From: DASXVX01 sp036504075
Lineage (GTDB): Bacteria > Bacillota > Sulfobacillia > Symbiobacteriales > Symbiobacteriaceae
NCBI GenBank assembly: GCA_036504075.1
Contig: DASXVX010000075.1
Location: 1 to 64,000 of the forward strand
DNA: 64,000 nucleotides
Reading direction: 5' to 3'
The stretch's first letter is position 1; each line of letters begins with the position of its first letter. The notes below the pieces were generated by a model. It made no database searches and was not told the DNA's origin. It was given only the letters and a program-made list of their open reading frames with translations. The translations under genes were made by a program, and so were the position numbers. Of the stretch, positions 51,171-59,450 are shown one piece after another.

Positions 51171-51894
51171 GATGGACACCCTCCATCCTGATCGGCTGGA
51201 AGAGCCTTTGGGCGATCAGGCAGTAATAGGCCATGACCAACAGTCCGCCGCCCACGCCAAGAAGCATCGCCACAGCATAGATCGCCGGCGCGAAAGCGGC
51301 GCAGATATTGAAGACCAGCAAGAGCCCAAAGCCGGCAAGACCCGCCCAGGCGGTCCATTTGCTGAAAATCCTGCTTCGAAGCATGACCACCGCCAAGATG
51401 ATCTGGCCGACTTCCCCGAAAAAGAAGCCCATGAATGCACCCGCAGTAAGGTCTTCACGAGCCAGCAGCGCCTGCCCTACGGCGACGAACAGAGATTTTT
51501 GCGACGCAATTGTCGCAGCCGAGTATTGATCGCTAAGCGTAAGCATGGGAAACGCCGTGTTATTTGCGATATAGATCGTTGCGCCCATGAAGAACAAGAT
51601 CGCCGCAAGGGCTGCATACGCGGGATTTGCGCGCCGGTGGACTACATAGAGCGCGAAAACCATCGGGACTGTAAAAGCGTTGGTAATCACATTCAAGAGG
51701 CCAAGATCGCGGAGTCCCAGGAACCGATTTTGCTGAAACAGTGTGAACCAGTCGATGACGCTACGGCTACCTGGCAAGAACGTGAGGATGACATCCAGCA
51801 GCGATACCAGTACGACAATCAGGGCGGTCGTTGCGCCAACTTTGTACAGACTCTTCCAGCGTGAATCTACGGTTTCGGCATGAGACTGATCCAT
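51136..51894 (-). CDS. DUF4386-type membrane protein
   Basis: 252 residues with about six membrane segments. The pattern (LFQQNRFLGLRDLGLLNVI and FSKWTAWAGLAGFGLLL near the end) is that of DUF4386 proteins, of unknown function. ATG 51894 has AGGAGG nine bases upstream, formed by the stop region of the flavodoxin remnant. Lower GC than the core. It is followed by the overlapping SEC-C gene. Confidence 0.75.
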   Translation of the reverse strand: MDQSHAETVDSRWKSLYKVGATTALIVVLVSLLDVILTFLPGSRSVIDWFTLFQQNRFLGLRDLGLLNVITNAFTVPMVFALYVVHRRANPAYAALAAILFFMGATIYIANNTAFPMLTLSDQYSAATIASQKSLFVAVGQALLAREDLTAGAFMGFFFGEVGQIILAVVMLRSRIFSKWTAWAGLAGFGLLLVFNICAAFAPAIYAVAMLLGVGGGLLVMAYYCLIAQRLFQPIRMEGVHHAGTDAPYICR

Positions 51895-51900
51895 ATGCTG

Positions 51901-52322
51901 CTACCTCCTTAACGTGTTCGAGCCGGCCAGTTCCCCCATCGCATGCGCGAGCTCCGCTCCCCAGCGCCGCGCTCGCTCCAGTTCGCCGTCGCGGAGCGGG
52001 CCGTACTTCCCATTCACGATGAAGCGGCGAGCCTCGGCGACCGGCCGGTATCCGGCGCGCTCCAACCCGCGTGCGATCGCCGCCGTAGCGCCACCGGGTC
52101 CTTGCCCGCATTCGCGCCAATGCTCTTGAGCATGGTGTCCGACGGGAGACCGAAGCCAAGTACCGGAGCACCCGCCACGATGAGGTCGGCGTCCGATATC
52201 GCCGCACCTGCTGCCTGGGCGGTTGATAGCGCTTGCGCCTCGGGTCCGATGCCTGCCGCGATAGCACGGGCGATGGCGGCGGTGTTCCCCCAGAGGGATT
52301 CGTACACGACGATAGCTTTCAT
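51901..52322 (-). pseudogene. Flavodoxin-family gene with internal deletion and frameshift
   Basis: The 5' part reads MKAIVVYESLWGNTAAIARA (the flavodoxin phosphate loop) to MLKSIGANAGKDP. The 3' part, in another frame, reads GGATAAIARGLERAGYRP, then FIVNGKYGPLRDGELERA and a normal end at 51901. Compared with intact flavodoxin-like proteins, a central segment of some 30-40 residues is missing and the frame changes near 52100. The start keeps AAGGTGAG in front. A sequencing error cannot explain the missing segment. Confidence 0.8.
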
Positions 52323-52327
52323 AGCAC

Positions 52328-52513
52328 TCACCTTTCTTCCTCCCTGTATCGTGCTCCGACGTCCCGGCGTCTTGGCGCCTTTGTTACCGGCCTCGCCGGG
52401 CAATCGGTGGCTACCACTCGATATCCGGCGCCCCCAAGCCGCCTGGCGAGATCGCGACCGATGCCGCTGGAGCACCCGGTGATAAGGACCACTGGCGATT
52501 CCCTGGCTCTCAA
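52328..52513 (-). pseudogene. N-terminal fragment of a short-chain dehydrogenase
   Basis: VVLITGCSSGIGRDLARRLG and GYRVVATD are the Rossmann start of an SDR enzyme (TGxxxGIG). The frame then loses similarity (PARPVTKAPRRRDVG) and stops at 52328, six bases before the flavodoxin start. The remaining 200 or so residues, with the YxxxK active site, are absent. Confidence 0.75.
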
Positions 52514-52545
52514 CTCCTTCTTGCGGCTCCAGCCCCGGCCATCGG

Positions 52546-52743
52546 CTAGTCGAGCCGTTTTACGGACAGCAGCGTCAGGTTCAAACGGCCAACGTTGCCC
52601 AGCAGTCCGAGCAGCGCCGCCTGGTCAGGAACCGGGCCCGTCAGCACCGTTTCGCCCGTCTCGGTCAGCGTGCAGCTAAACCCGTCGAACCAATCGGCCC
52701 AGTCCCGGGGCAGGCGACCGTTCAACCGGATTTCGTACCGCAT
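52546..52743 (-). CDS. Small unknown protein, 65 residues
   Basis: MRYEIRLNGRLPRDWADWFD followed by TGETVLTGPVPDQAALLGLL. Short proteins with this pattern (a WADWFDG-like region, then VLTGPVPDQAALHGLL) are widespread in actinobacteria and Chloroflexi, often next to SDR or MerR genes; the role is unknown. It is probably intact and lies at the head of the decayed SDR-flavodoxin group. Confidence 0.65.
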   Translation of the reverse strand: MRYEIRLNGRLPRDWADWFDGFSCTLTETGETVLTGPVPDQAALLGLLGNVGRLNLTLLSVKRLD

Positions 52744-52806
52744 GGCCTCAGGCCACGGCGGCCCGCACGGCGGTCCCAGTCAGCCCAGAAGTCGCTTGCA
52801 TAAACA

Positions 52807-52865
52807 ATTCAGCCTCCCTTTCGGTATTTCAGCCCCATTCTAGGGCTCAACCGGGGAGGCTGAAT
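52807..52865. other. Nested palindrome upstream of the 65-residue gene
   Basis: ATTCAGCCTCCC (52807-52818) pairs perfectly with GGGAGGCTGAAT (52854-52865); inside, AGCCC and GGGCT form a second hairpin. It could be a leader structure, operator or a small mobile palindrome. Confidence 0.6.
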
Positions 52866-52895
52866 ATCTATCAAAGGATATATTCGCAAGTCTAT

Positions 52896-53054
52896 TTGCG
52901 TAGATCGCCGGAGCCGCCGGCAGCGGCCGGTCGGACGGCGACGACCGTGAACTTTGCCGGTGATTCGACCGTATCGGCCACCATCCTGGTTCCCACCGGC
53001 ATTCCGGGCGTAAACGTTCCGGTACCTTTGCACGATAGACTCCAAGTTCATTGA
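52896..53054 (+). pseudogene. Possible 3' remnant of a secreted protein gene
   Basis: The plus frame ending at TGA 53052-53054 reads ATTVNFAGDSTVSATILVPT and then GIPGVNVPVPLHDRLQVH. The alternation of beta-prone residues looks like protein sequence, but there is no ribosome site and no upstream gene. Positions 52905-52923 are identical over 19 bases to part of the REP-like cluster at 5156-5174. Confidence 0.2.
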
Positions 53055-53100
53055 TTTCAATTCCTGCCCGTAGATCCGCGGCGGTGCTAACCCATGCGGA

Positions 53101-53126
53101 CGGCGGTTCTGATGTCAGAACCGCCG
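53101..53126. other. Perfect 12-bp-stem palindrome
   Basis: CGGCGGTTCTGA, TG, TCAGAACCGCCG. No T-run follows, so a terminator is not certain; it lies 38 bases upstream of the riboswitch promoter. Confidence 0.55.
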
Positions 53127-53163
53127 CTCGCAGTCATGCCGGGAAACTGAGCCGAAGTATCTA

Positions 53164-53192
53164 TTGTCATGCCTATTGCCAAAGGTTACGCT
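53164..53192 (+). promoter_or_regulatory. Promoter of the Mn riboswitch leader
   Basis: TTGTCA (53164-53169), 17-base spacer, TACGCT (53187-53192); the RNA would begin near 53199, just before the aptamer. Confidence 0.55.
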
Positions 53193-53199
53193 ATTTTCG

Positions 53200-53327
53200 A
53201 TGTGAAGGGGAGTAGCTAATTTCGGTGAAGTCAACACACTGGCCGTTCGGCCTGGCTCCACCAGCCTTCAAGCAAGGCGTAGCGAGACTTTTGCACCGCA
53301 AAGCGGTGGAGAAGTCTCTTTTTGTTT
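53200..53327 (+). ncRNA. yybP-ykoY (Mn2+) riboswitch with terminator
   Basis: Conserved parts occur in order: AAGGGGAGTAGC, GTCAACACACTGGCC, a CCTGG stem, GCAAGGCGTAGCGAGACTT, and the pairing AAGTCTC. The downstream half forms a terminator (GAGACTT...CACCGC/GCGGTG...GAAGTCTC, then TTTTTG at 53284-53325). This class senses Mn2+, and the gene behind it is a GDT1-type exporter family member, a known pairing. Confidence 0.85.
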
Positions 53328-53364
53328 CCCCTACATGCAGCATCGCACTTGGGAGGAGTCCAAA

Positions 53365-54042
53365 TTGCACGCCCTGAGCACGTCGTTCCTCATGGTCGTC
53401 CTCGGAGAGATGGGCGATAAGACCCAACTGCTGGCCATGGCATTTGTCGGGCGGTTTCGGGCCTGGCAGGTGATGACCGGTGTTGTCCTGGCCACGCTCC
53501 TGAACCATGCCCTGGCCGTGGCGGTTGGCACCTACATGGCCGGGTTCATCCCCATGAGCGCCGTAAGTATCGTGGCCGGCATGTCGTTTCTGCTCTTTGG
53601 CCTCTGGACGCTAGCGGGCGATACCTTAGGCGACGAAGCCCAGCGCCGGAACAAGTTCGGGCCGCTCCTCACCGTGGCCATTGCCTTCTTTCTGGCCGAA
53701 ATGGGCGACAAGACCCAACTGGCGACGGTGGCCCTGGCCGCCGAATTCCGCGACCCCATTCCCGTGCTGACCGGCACCACCTTGGGCATGGTTGTGGCCG
53801 ATGGGCTGGGCGTCTGGGTCGGTGACTTTGTCAACCGAAAACTGTCGCCGCAATTGATGAAGTACCTGTCCGCCGCGATTTTTGTCGCCTTTGGGTTCAT
53901 CACCCTGTACCGGGCGATGGCGAGCAGCACGCTTTCCTACCTGGTGCTGGCTGGTCTTGCCATGGCGACTGCCGGCGCTACTTACTGGCTCGTGCGCAAG
54001 CCGCAGCGCGAGGCGGACGCCGGCAAACATGAAGCCGCGTGA
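53365..54042 (+). CDS. TMEM165/GDT1 family Mn2+ exporter (UPF0016)
   Basis: 225 residues, six membrane segments in two halves, each with the UPF0016 motif E-x-G-D-K-T (GEMGDKTQLLAMAF and AEMGDKTQLATVAL). Bacterial members (MneA/MneP-type function) export manganese. TTG 53365 has GGAGG eight bases upstream and gives the family's usual N-terminus; an ATG ten codons earlier would place the site inside the gene. It is under a yybP-ykoY riboswitch, so it should be made when Mn2+ is high. Confidence 0.92.
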   Translation: MHALSTSFLMVVLGEMGDKTQLLAMAFVGRFRAWQVMTGVVLATLLNHALAVAVGTYMAGFIPMSAVSIVAGMSFLLFGLWTLAGDTLGDEAQRRNKFGPLLTVAIAFFLAEMGDKTQLATVALAAEFRDPIPVLTGTTLGMVVADGLGVWVGDFVNRKLSPQLMKYLSAAIFVAFGFITLYRAMASSTLSYLVLAGLAMATAGATYWLVRKPQREADAGKHEAA

Positions 54043-54123
54043 TCCGCAGGGTAAAGGCACCGCCCATTGTCCGGTATTAGCAATTCGAGCCGTTGGCGGA
54101 CCGGCGGCCGGGCTACGGCCGGG

Positions 54124-55374
54124 CTACGGCTGGACGACGACTTGCGCTGTGCCTGCAAGCGTGCCGCCCAGGTAAACCTGCACTTCCAGGCTAGTGCCAG
54201 GCAACACGCCATAGAAGCTCGGTGTGAAATCCATCCGGTATTCCCCGGTCGCATCATCGATGCTTACGTCGCTTCCGTAGACGCCGGCGGTGACGGGATA
54301 CGCCGGCTGGGCCAGGTCCACCACCTGGACGACCACCGACTCGTCGTGGATGAAGCCACTGCATGTCTCCCAGGTGAAGCGGATGGACAGCGTGCCGCCG
54401 GCCGGCATGGCATACGGGGCGGCCGAGGCCAATCCACCCTGCCACGCCAGTTCCGGCGTGAGGCTGCAGGTCCGGACCTGGAAGGAGACGCTCCCGACCT
54501 GCTCCAGGTTGCCGGCCTGGTCCCGCGAGCGGTATTGCATGGTCGCCAACCCGCCGTCGCTGACGCTAAACGGGCCGCCGTATGCACGCCAGGAGGCGCC
54601 GCCGTCCAGGCTGTACTCGGAGGCCGCCACGCCCGACGTGGCGTCGGTGGCGGAGAGCGTCACCGTCGCCGGGACGTAATAGGCGCCACCGGGGGCCGGG
54701 TTTCCGCTGACGCTGGCGGCGGTGGCCGGCGGCGTCTGGTCGATGCGGACGGTGGCACCGGCTTCGCCGGTGTTTCCGGCCAGGTCGGTGGCCCGGAGCC
54801 GGACGGTGTGAACCCCGTCCGTGCTGACCGAGGTGGACCAGCCGCTGGTAAACGGGGCGTTGTCCACGCTGTGCGTGTTACGCGTGGCGTCGATGCCTGA
54901 GACCGTGTCGGTCGCAGAGCCGGTGATGGATACGCTGGAGCGGTACCAGCCATTGCTGCCAAGTAGGCCGGCGGGGCTAATGGTAACCTGGGGCGCGGTC
55001 AGATCGATCTTGAAGGGAATGCTGCCGGACGCCAGGTTGCCGGACTGGTCGGTGCAGCGGTACGCCAGCGTGTGGGTGCCCGAGGCGGACACGGTGATCG
55101 GGTCGGTGTAGGTGCTGTAGGCGCCGCCGTCCAGGGAAGTCCGCAGCGTCGTGGGCCTGTGCCCGTTGTCCGTGCAGGAGAGCGTGGCGGTGACTTGGCT
55201 GGCGTACCACCCCGAGCCGCTCAAGGTTCCGGAAAGCGAGTACGAGACAGTTGGGGGCCTGTGATCATTTTCACCGTCACCATCGGCCAGCATCGGCACT
55301 GCGAACGTGAGCGATACCAGAATCAGCAATGACGAAGCGGCCTTCACCCAGGGCCATCGCCGAAATCGCGGCAT
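54124..55374 (-). CDS. Secreted Ig-like repeat protein (OmpL47-type beta-sandwich repeats)
   Basis: 416 residues: signal peptide (about 1-33, VSLTFAVPMLADG), then three repeats of about 90 residues of the pattern 'GWY...VTATLSCTD...Y S L D G G...TY...P...V...G H T L.YR..DQSGN', as in OmpL47/Big-type surface repeats, and a C-terminal domain with a cysteine (TWETCSGFIHDE). Likely cell-surface or secreted and structural. ATG 55374 has AGGAGG nine bases upstream. Monocistronic. Confidence 0.75.
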   Translation of the reverse strand: MPRFRRWPWVKAASSLLILVSLTFAVPMLADGDGENDHRPPTVSYSLSGTLSGSGWYASQVTATLSCTDNGHRPTTLRTSLDGGAYSTYTDPITVSASGTHTLAYRCTDQSGNLASGSIPFKIDLTAPQVTISPAGLLGSNGWYRSSVSITGSATDTVSGIDATRNTHSVDNAPFTSGWSTSVSTDGVHTVRLRATDLAGNTGEAGATVRIDQTPPATAASVSGNPAPGGAYYVPATVTLSATDATSGVAASEYSLDGGASWRAYGGPFSVSDGGLATMQYRSRDQAGNLEQVGSVSFQVRTCSLTPELAWQGGLASAAPYAMPAGGTLSIRFTWETCSGFIHDESVVVQVVDLAQPAYPVTAGVYGSDVSIDDATGEYRMDFTPSFYGVLPGTSLEVQVYLGGTLAGTAQVVVQP

Positions 55375-55460
55375 ACGGAGCACCTCCTGTTTCGGCTTAC
55401 GGAGGTTTCGCCCACCGGGAGCGGTTGTCGCCTTTCTATTATCTGGCAGAGTACGGCAAA

Positions 55461-55489
55461 GTGCCGCCGACCTTCGCGATCGGCGGCAC
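55461..55489 (-). terminator. Hairpin after the chemoreceptor gene
   Basis: GTGCCGCCGA pairs perfectly with TCGGCGGCAC around a nine-base loop; on the minus strand TTTG follows, so termination is likely but not strong. The stop of the chemoreceptor is 23 bases upstream. Confidence 0.55.
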
Positions 55490-55511
55490 CTGTTTGTTCA
55501 GCGATCCGATT

Positions 55512-57203
55512 TCACTTCGGCACCCAGCCGATTACGGCGACGCCGTAGCGCCATCCCTGGACATAAACCGGCACCGCGCAGAGTGTCGCCACGTTCCCGG
55601 ACAGTCCGGCGAAGGTGTAACGGCTGCACTGTCTTTCCGGCTCGTCCGCCTGACGCAGCGTGTTTCCCAGTTTGAGAATCTGCGCACGGGTCAGCACAGT
55701 CTTGGGGTCCCGGACATAAGGTCCGACGGACAGGCTGTCAAAAGTGGGGATCTTGAGTCCCAGTTGGGCTGCGTTCAACTGCGGCAGGTCGGTGGTCAGC
55801 CGCTTGAGCCGGTTGCCCAATGCGTCGGCCCGGAAGTCGCCGGTCCAGTCCTTGCTCGTGTTCGCATTGGCGGCGGCCTGGTACCCGTTGAGATCCAGCA
55901 CGTTGGTGTAGAGCAGATCGGGCACAGCAGCCAGATAACGGTCCTGCAATTCCGCCAGCGGCTGGGCCAGCACTCGGTCATAAGCCGTCCGGAACTTGGG
56001 CGGGTCAAAGCCTGACAGGGGAACCCGGTCCACGTTGAACAGGCGAGCCAGTTCCTTGATCTGGGCGCCCTTGATCTCGGTGTATGTAAGATCGAGCACG
56101 TCCTCCAGGCTGACTTTCCCGCCGGCAATCGCGTCCGCGAAGAGCTGACCGGCCTCCGCAGCCATGGCGAAACAGACCTTCAGCACCTGGTCTGTGTAGG
56201 AACCCTTATGGAAGCGGCTCAGTCCGACTTGCGACCGCTGTATGTACGTGAGCACGTCCTTGGATTCCCGCGCAACCAGGGCGACCGGTTCGGCCATGCT
56301 CCGGGTCTCGCCGGCCATACGGCTGACGGAATCCGACACCCCGGAAAGCATGCCGGCATGCTCCCGCATGGTGTGGCTCAACTCCTGGAACGGTGCAGAG
56401 ACCCGCGCTACCAGGTCGTCGATCTCGGTCAACGTGGAAGCGGTAGACCGGGTCTGCCCGACCAGGGTGTTGGTGCGGGTCATTCCAGCGTCCATGCCGG
56501 ATACCGCCGCGTCCACCTGACCGACGACCTGGCGGACCACGGATTCGATCTCCTGCGCCTGGCGGGTAGACCCCTCCGCCAGCCGGCGCACCTCCTGCGC
56601 CACGACGGCAAATCCCCGACCGTGATCCCCGGCCCGCGCCGCTTCGATGGCGGCGTTGAGGGCGAGGAGGTTGACCCGGCCGGCGATGCCCTTGACCACC
56701 AGGCTGAGTTCGCCGATCTGCTTGGACTGTTCGCCCAGTGTCGCCAGCCGCTTTGAGGCGTTCATCAATGCCTCTGAGATTTCGCTGATGGAATCGACCA
56801 TCGCGGAGGCAGTCGCAACACTCTGGTGCGTCGCCTCCCGCGTTTGTTCTGCCAATTCGGCAGAATCTGCCACAGCCCCGGCCGCGGCCTGTGAGCCGGT
56901 AACGCCCTGACCCAGTACGGTTTCGGCCTCACGCATCCCTACCTCGACCGCCGTCATCCGGGTCTGCAGATCGCGGGTCCGCACGGAGTTGCGGGCGGCC
57001 GCCGTGGCCGACAGCCCCGCCACCTGCTCCAGATCTTGCAGCGTCTTGAGGGCTGCGTTCCGAAACCGGCGCCAGTGGGTGTCCAGCGCATCAGTCAGTG
57101 GATCACCGGTGGTCAGTTGAAGGTCTTGGGTCAGGTCCCACGTTCCCGCCAAATAGTTAACCAGCTTCTCAACCGACGCCCGCAGATGATCTTCCGGTGA
57201 CAC
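55512..57203 (-). CDS. Soluble methyl-accepting chemoreceptor with C-terminal sensor-like domain
   Basis: 563 residues without membrane segments. The signalling tip is at about 175-210 (VNLLALNAAIEAARAG, FAVVAQEVRRLAE) within a long coiled coil (60-330). About 340-563 is a second domain with LDLNGYQAA, TGDFRADALGNRLKRL and a final YGVAVIGW, a pattern seen in cytosolic sensor parts of other chemoreceptors. The sensor therefore follows the signalling domain. GTG 57203 is the likeliest start; the long upstream frame lacks features and a site. No che genes are nearby. Confidence 0.85.
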   Translation of the reverse strand: MSPEDHLRASVEKLVNYLAGTWDLTQDLQLTTGDPLTDALDTHWRRFRNAALKTLQDLEQVAGLSATAAARNSVRTRDLQTRMTAVEVGMREAETVLGQGVTGSQAAAGAVADSAELAEQTREATHQSVATASAMVDSISEISEALMNASKRLATLGEQSKQIGELSLVVKGIAGRVNLLALNAAIEAARAGDHGRGFAVVAQEVRRLAEGSTRQAQEIESVVRQVVGQVDAAVSGMDAGMTRTNTLVGQTRSTASTLTEIDDLVARVSAPFQELSHTMREHAGMLSGVSDSVSRMAGETRSMAEPVALVARESKDVLTYIQRSQVGLSRFHKGSYTDQVLKVCFAMAAEAGQLFADAIAGGKVSLEDVLDLTYTEIKGAQIKELARLFNVDRVPLSGFDPPKFRTAYDRVLAQPLAELQDRYLAAVPDLLYTNVLDLNGYQAAANANTSKDWTGDFRADALGNRLKRLTTDLPQLNAAQLGLKIPTFDSLSVGPYVRDPKTVLTRAQILKLGNTLRQADEPERQCSRYTFAGLSGNVATLCAVPVYVQGWRYGVAVIGWVPK

Positions 57204-57490
57204 GGCGATAACCCCGCTTGTTAGACGAATAATGAGGAGGCCGTTGGAATTCGTCAAGGAACGCCGAATCTCCTTGTCCCGATTCAGGGAATCTCTCGGA
57301 GATTGCGCACTTCTGTGTATGCTGCGCTGATTTTGAGCCGGAAGCTTTATGCACGCCGGAAGTGATAGAACCAGAGACCAGTGACGGGTTCGGACAAGAA
57401 TTTTGTGGGCGTAAGCAGGAACCAAAATTCCCGAGGACTAATGTTCCAGGGTAACAACGCCAGCCCGATCTCAGGTAAGGTGGTGAGCCT

Positions 57491-58267
57491 ATGCCGGACC
57501 GCATTCTCATCCGGCTCCTCGAAACCCCGGCGGATCATTTCCGGCTCCAGGCCGCTCAGGAGGCAATCTGGGGACCCGGCGCCTTCGTTGTCGCCGACCA
57601 GACGCTCTCCGCCTGCAAATTCGGGGGCATCGCCCTGGGCGCTTTCCACGAAGACGACATGGCCGGCTTTTGCTACGGCTGGCCGGCCTACAAGGACGGC
57701 GAGGTCTGGCTCCACTCCCACCTGCTCGGGGTCCTGCCGGCCTACCGGAACCAGGGCCTGGGCGCCCGGCTCAAACAGGCGCAGGGGGAAGCGGCCCTGC
57801 GTCTGGGGTACCGGCGCATGACCTGGACCTACGACCCGCTGGAAGCGCCCAACGCACGGCTCAATATCGCCAAGCTGGGGGGGACGGTCCGGGAGTACCT
57901 GGTGGACTGCTACGGCCCGCTCACCGACACCCTCAACCGGGGTCTGCCCACCGACCGCTTCCTGGTGGACCTCGACCTATTGGAACTCAATCTGGTGGCC
58001 CCCCGGGGCCGCGAAAAGCCCAGACCCGATGGACCGCTGATCAACCCCGGCGGCGGGGAACCGGACCTGAGCCTCACGGCACCGGCCGTGCGCCTGGCCA
58101 TTCCACCGGACTTCCGACCGGCTTTCGCCGCCGGCGACCACGAATTCGTGTTGGCCTGGCGCCTGCGAATTCGCACCGCCTGCCTGCACTATTTCGCCCG
58201 CGGCTACGCCGTGACCGGCTTTGCCGGCGACTGCTACATCCTGGAACGAGAGGACGCAACCGTATGA
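57491..58267 (+). CDS. GNAT-type acyltransferase (COG3375), probable D-amino-acid N-succinyltransferase
   Basis: 258 residues with a GNAT domain at about 10-130: HSHLLGVLPAYRNQGLGARLKQ contains the acyl-CoA-binding Q-x-x-G-x-G/A turn (RNQGLGARL). The C-terminal half is a second, less conserved lobe. In Geobacillus and Deinococcus relatives, this type of gene precedes an N-succinylamino-acid racemase and succinylates D-amino acids; here it overlaps that gene by four bases, which supports the same role. ATG with AAGGTGG in front. Confidence 0.8.
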   Translation: MPDRILIRLLETPADHFRLQAAQEAIWGPGAFVVADQTLSACKFGGIALGAFHEDDMAGFCYGWPAYKDGEVWLHSHLLGVLPAYRNQGLGARLKQAQGEAALRLGYRRMTWTYDPLEAPNARLNIAKLGGTVREYLVDCYGPLTDTLNRGLPTDRFLVDLDLLELNLVAPRGREKPRPDGPLINPGGGEPDLSLTAPAVRLAIPPDFRPAFAAGDHEFVLAWRLRIRTACLHYFARGYAVTGFAGDCYILEREDATV

Positions 58268-59370
58268 AACTCGAACGCGTAACGCTTCACCACATGGCAT
58301 TGCCCTTGTTGCACGCCTTTGAGACCAGTGCCAGCCGGGACACCGAGAACCACTTCATTATTGTGGAGGCCGAGGCCGGCGGAGTGACCGGCTACGGCGA
58401 GGTGGTCGCCGACTACACGCCGTATTACTCGGAAGAGACGATCGGTACGTGCTGGCACATGCTGACCGAGTTTCTGATCCCGTACGCCCTGAAGCACGAG
58501 TTCAGCCATCCGTCCGAAATCACGGGCTGGTTCCGACCGGTGCGCCGAAACAAAATGGCCAAGAGCGGCCTGGAAGGGGCGATCTGGGACCTGTGGGCCA
58601 AGACGAACAACATGCCGCTGGCCCGGGCGCTGGGCGGCACGAAAACCGCAATCGAAGTCGGCGTCAGCGTCGGCATCGACGATATTCCCACCACCCTCCG
58701 CAACGTTGAATCGTTCCTGGCCGACGGCTATCGCCGGATCAAGGTGAAGATCAAGCCCGGCCACGACGTCCGCCTGGTCAGCAATATCCGGGAGCGGTTC
58801 GGGAATATCCCGCTCATGGCCGACGCCAATTCGGCCTACTCGCTGGCCGACCTGCCCATGCTCAAGGAACTCGACCAGTTCGGCCTGATGATGATCGAGC
58901 AGCCGCTGGCCCACGACGATATCATCGATCACGCCAAAGTGCAGCGGGAACTGCAGACGCCGATCTGCCTGGATGAGTCGATCCACTCGCCGGAGGACGC
59001 CCGCAAGGCGCTGGAACTGGGCTCCTGCCGGATCATTAACATCAAAGTCGGCCGGGTGGGCGGCTTGCAGGAGGCGAAGGAACTCCACGACCTCTGCCAG
59101 GCACACGGGGTGCCGGTCTGGTGCGGCGGCATGCTGGAGAGCGGCATCGGCCGGGCGCACAATATTGCCATCACCACGCTGCCGAACTTTACCATGCCGG
59201 GCGACACCTCCCCCTCCCGCCGCTACTGGGCGGAAGACATTATCGCGCCGGAAGTGACCATGGGTCCCGACGGCATCATACCCGTGCCCACCGGCCCCGG
59301 CATCGGTTTTGCGCCGGCGTTCGACCGGTTCCCGAAGTACACCCTCCGGACGGAGACGTTCCGCCGCTGA
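58264..59370 (+). CDS. N-succinylamino-acid racemase / o-succinylbenzoate synthase (enolase superfamily)
   Basis: 368 residues, muconate-lactonising subgroup. Catalytic features: KVKIKPG (K-x-K), MADANSAY (metal Asp), IEQPL (metal Glu), CLDES (metal Asp) and NIKVGRVGG (second base Lys), GGMLESGIGRA. The family catalyses OSB synthesis in menaquinone production and racemisation of N-succinyl-amino acids. No other men genes are here and a COG3375 acyltransferase is coupled upstream, so the racemase role is favoured. Confidence 0.88.
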   Translation: MKLERVTLHHMALPLLHAFETSASRDTENHFIIVEAEAGGVTGYGEVVADYTPYYSEETIGTCWHMLTEFLIPYALKHEFSHPSEITGWFRPVRRNKMAKSGLEGAIWDLWAKTNNMPLARALGGTKTAIEVGVSVGIDDIPTTLRNVESFLADGYRRIKVKIKPGHDVRLVSNIRERFGNIPLMADANSAYSLADLPMLKELDQFGLMMIEQPLAHDDIIDHAKVQRELQTPICLDESIHSPEDARKALELGSCRIINIKVGRVGGLQEAKELHDLCQAHGVPVWCGGMLESGIGRAHNIAITTLPNFTMPGDTSPSRRYWAEDIIAPEVTMGPDGIIPVPTGPGIGFAPAFDRFPKYTLRTETFRR

Positions 59371-59394
59371 CCGCAACTGAACCGGCGGATCGCG

Positions 59395-59448
59395 AAGAGG
59401 TCCTCCCAGTCCGCCGGGGTTCCCGGTCGGGCAGGGAGGACCTCTTGT
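59395..59448. terminator. Bidirectional terminator
   Basis: AGAGGTCCTCCC pairs perfectly with GGGAGGACCTCT around a 26-base loop that folds further; between two convergent genes. Confidence 0.8.
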
Positions 59449-59450
59449 CC

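Noticed and set aside
52905..52923. A fifth REP-like element
   Set aside because: Only 19 bases match (no P palindrome); in such a high-GC genome chance or a small relic are both possible.
52809..53060. An 83-codon minus-strand gene
   Set aside because: Basic, low-complexity product, overlaps a nested palindrome, and the opposite strand looks more protein-like.
55375..55460. A riboswitch in the leader of the Ig-like repeat gene
   Set aside because: The leader (minus strand) has GGCGAAACCTCC and GCCGAAACAGGAGG, superficially like cyclic di-GMP aptamers, but the conserved order and lengths do not match any class I can name.
58264..59370. Menaquinone-pathway MenC as the primary assignment
   Set aside because: The family can do both reactions, but no men gene is nearby and the coupled COG3375 acyltransferase points to the racemase role.
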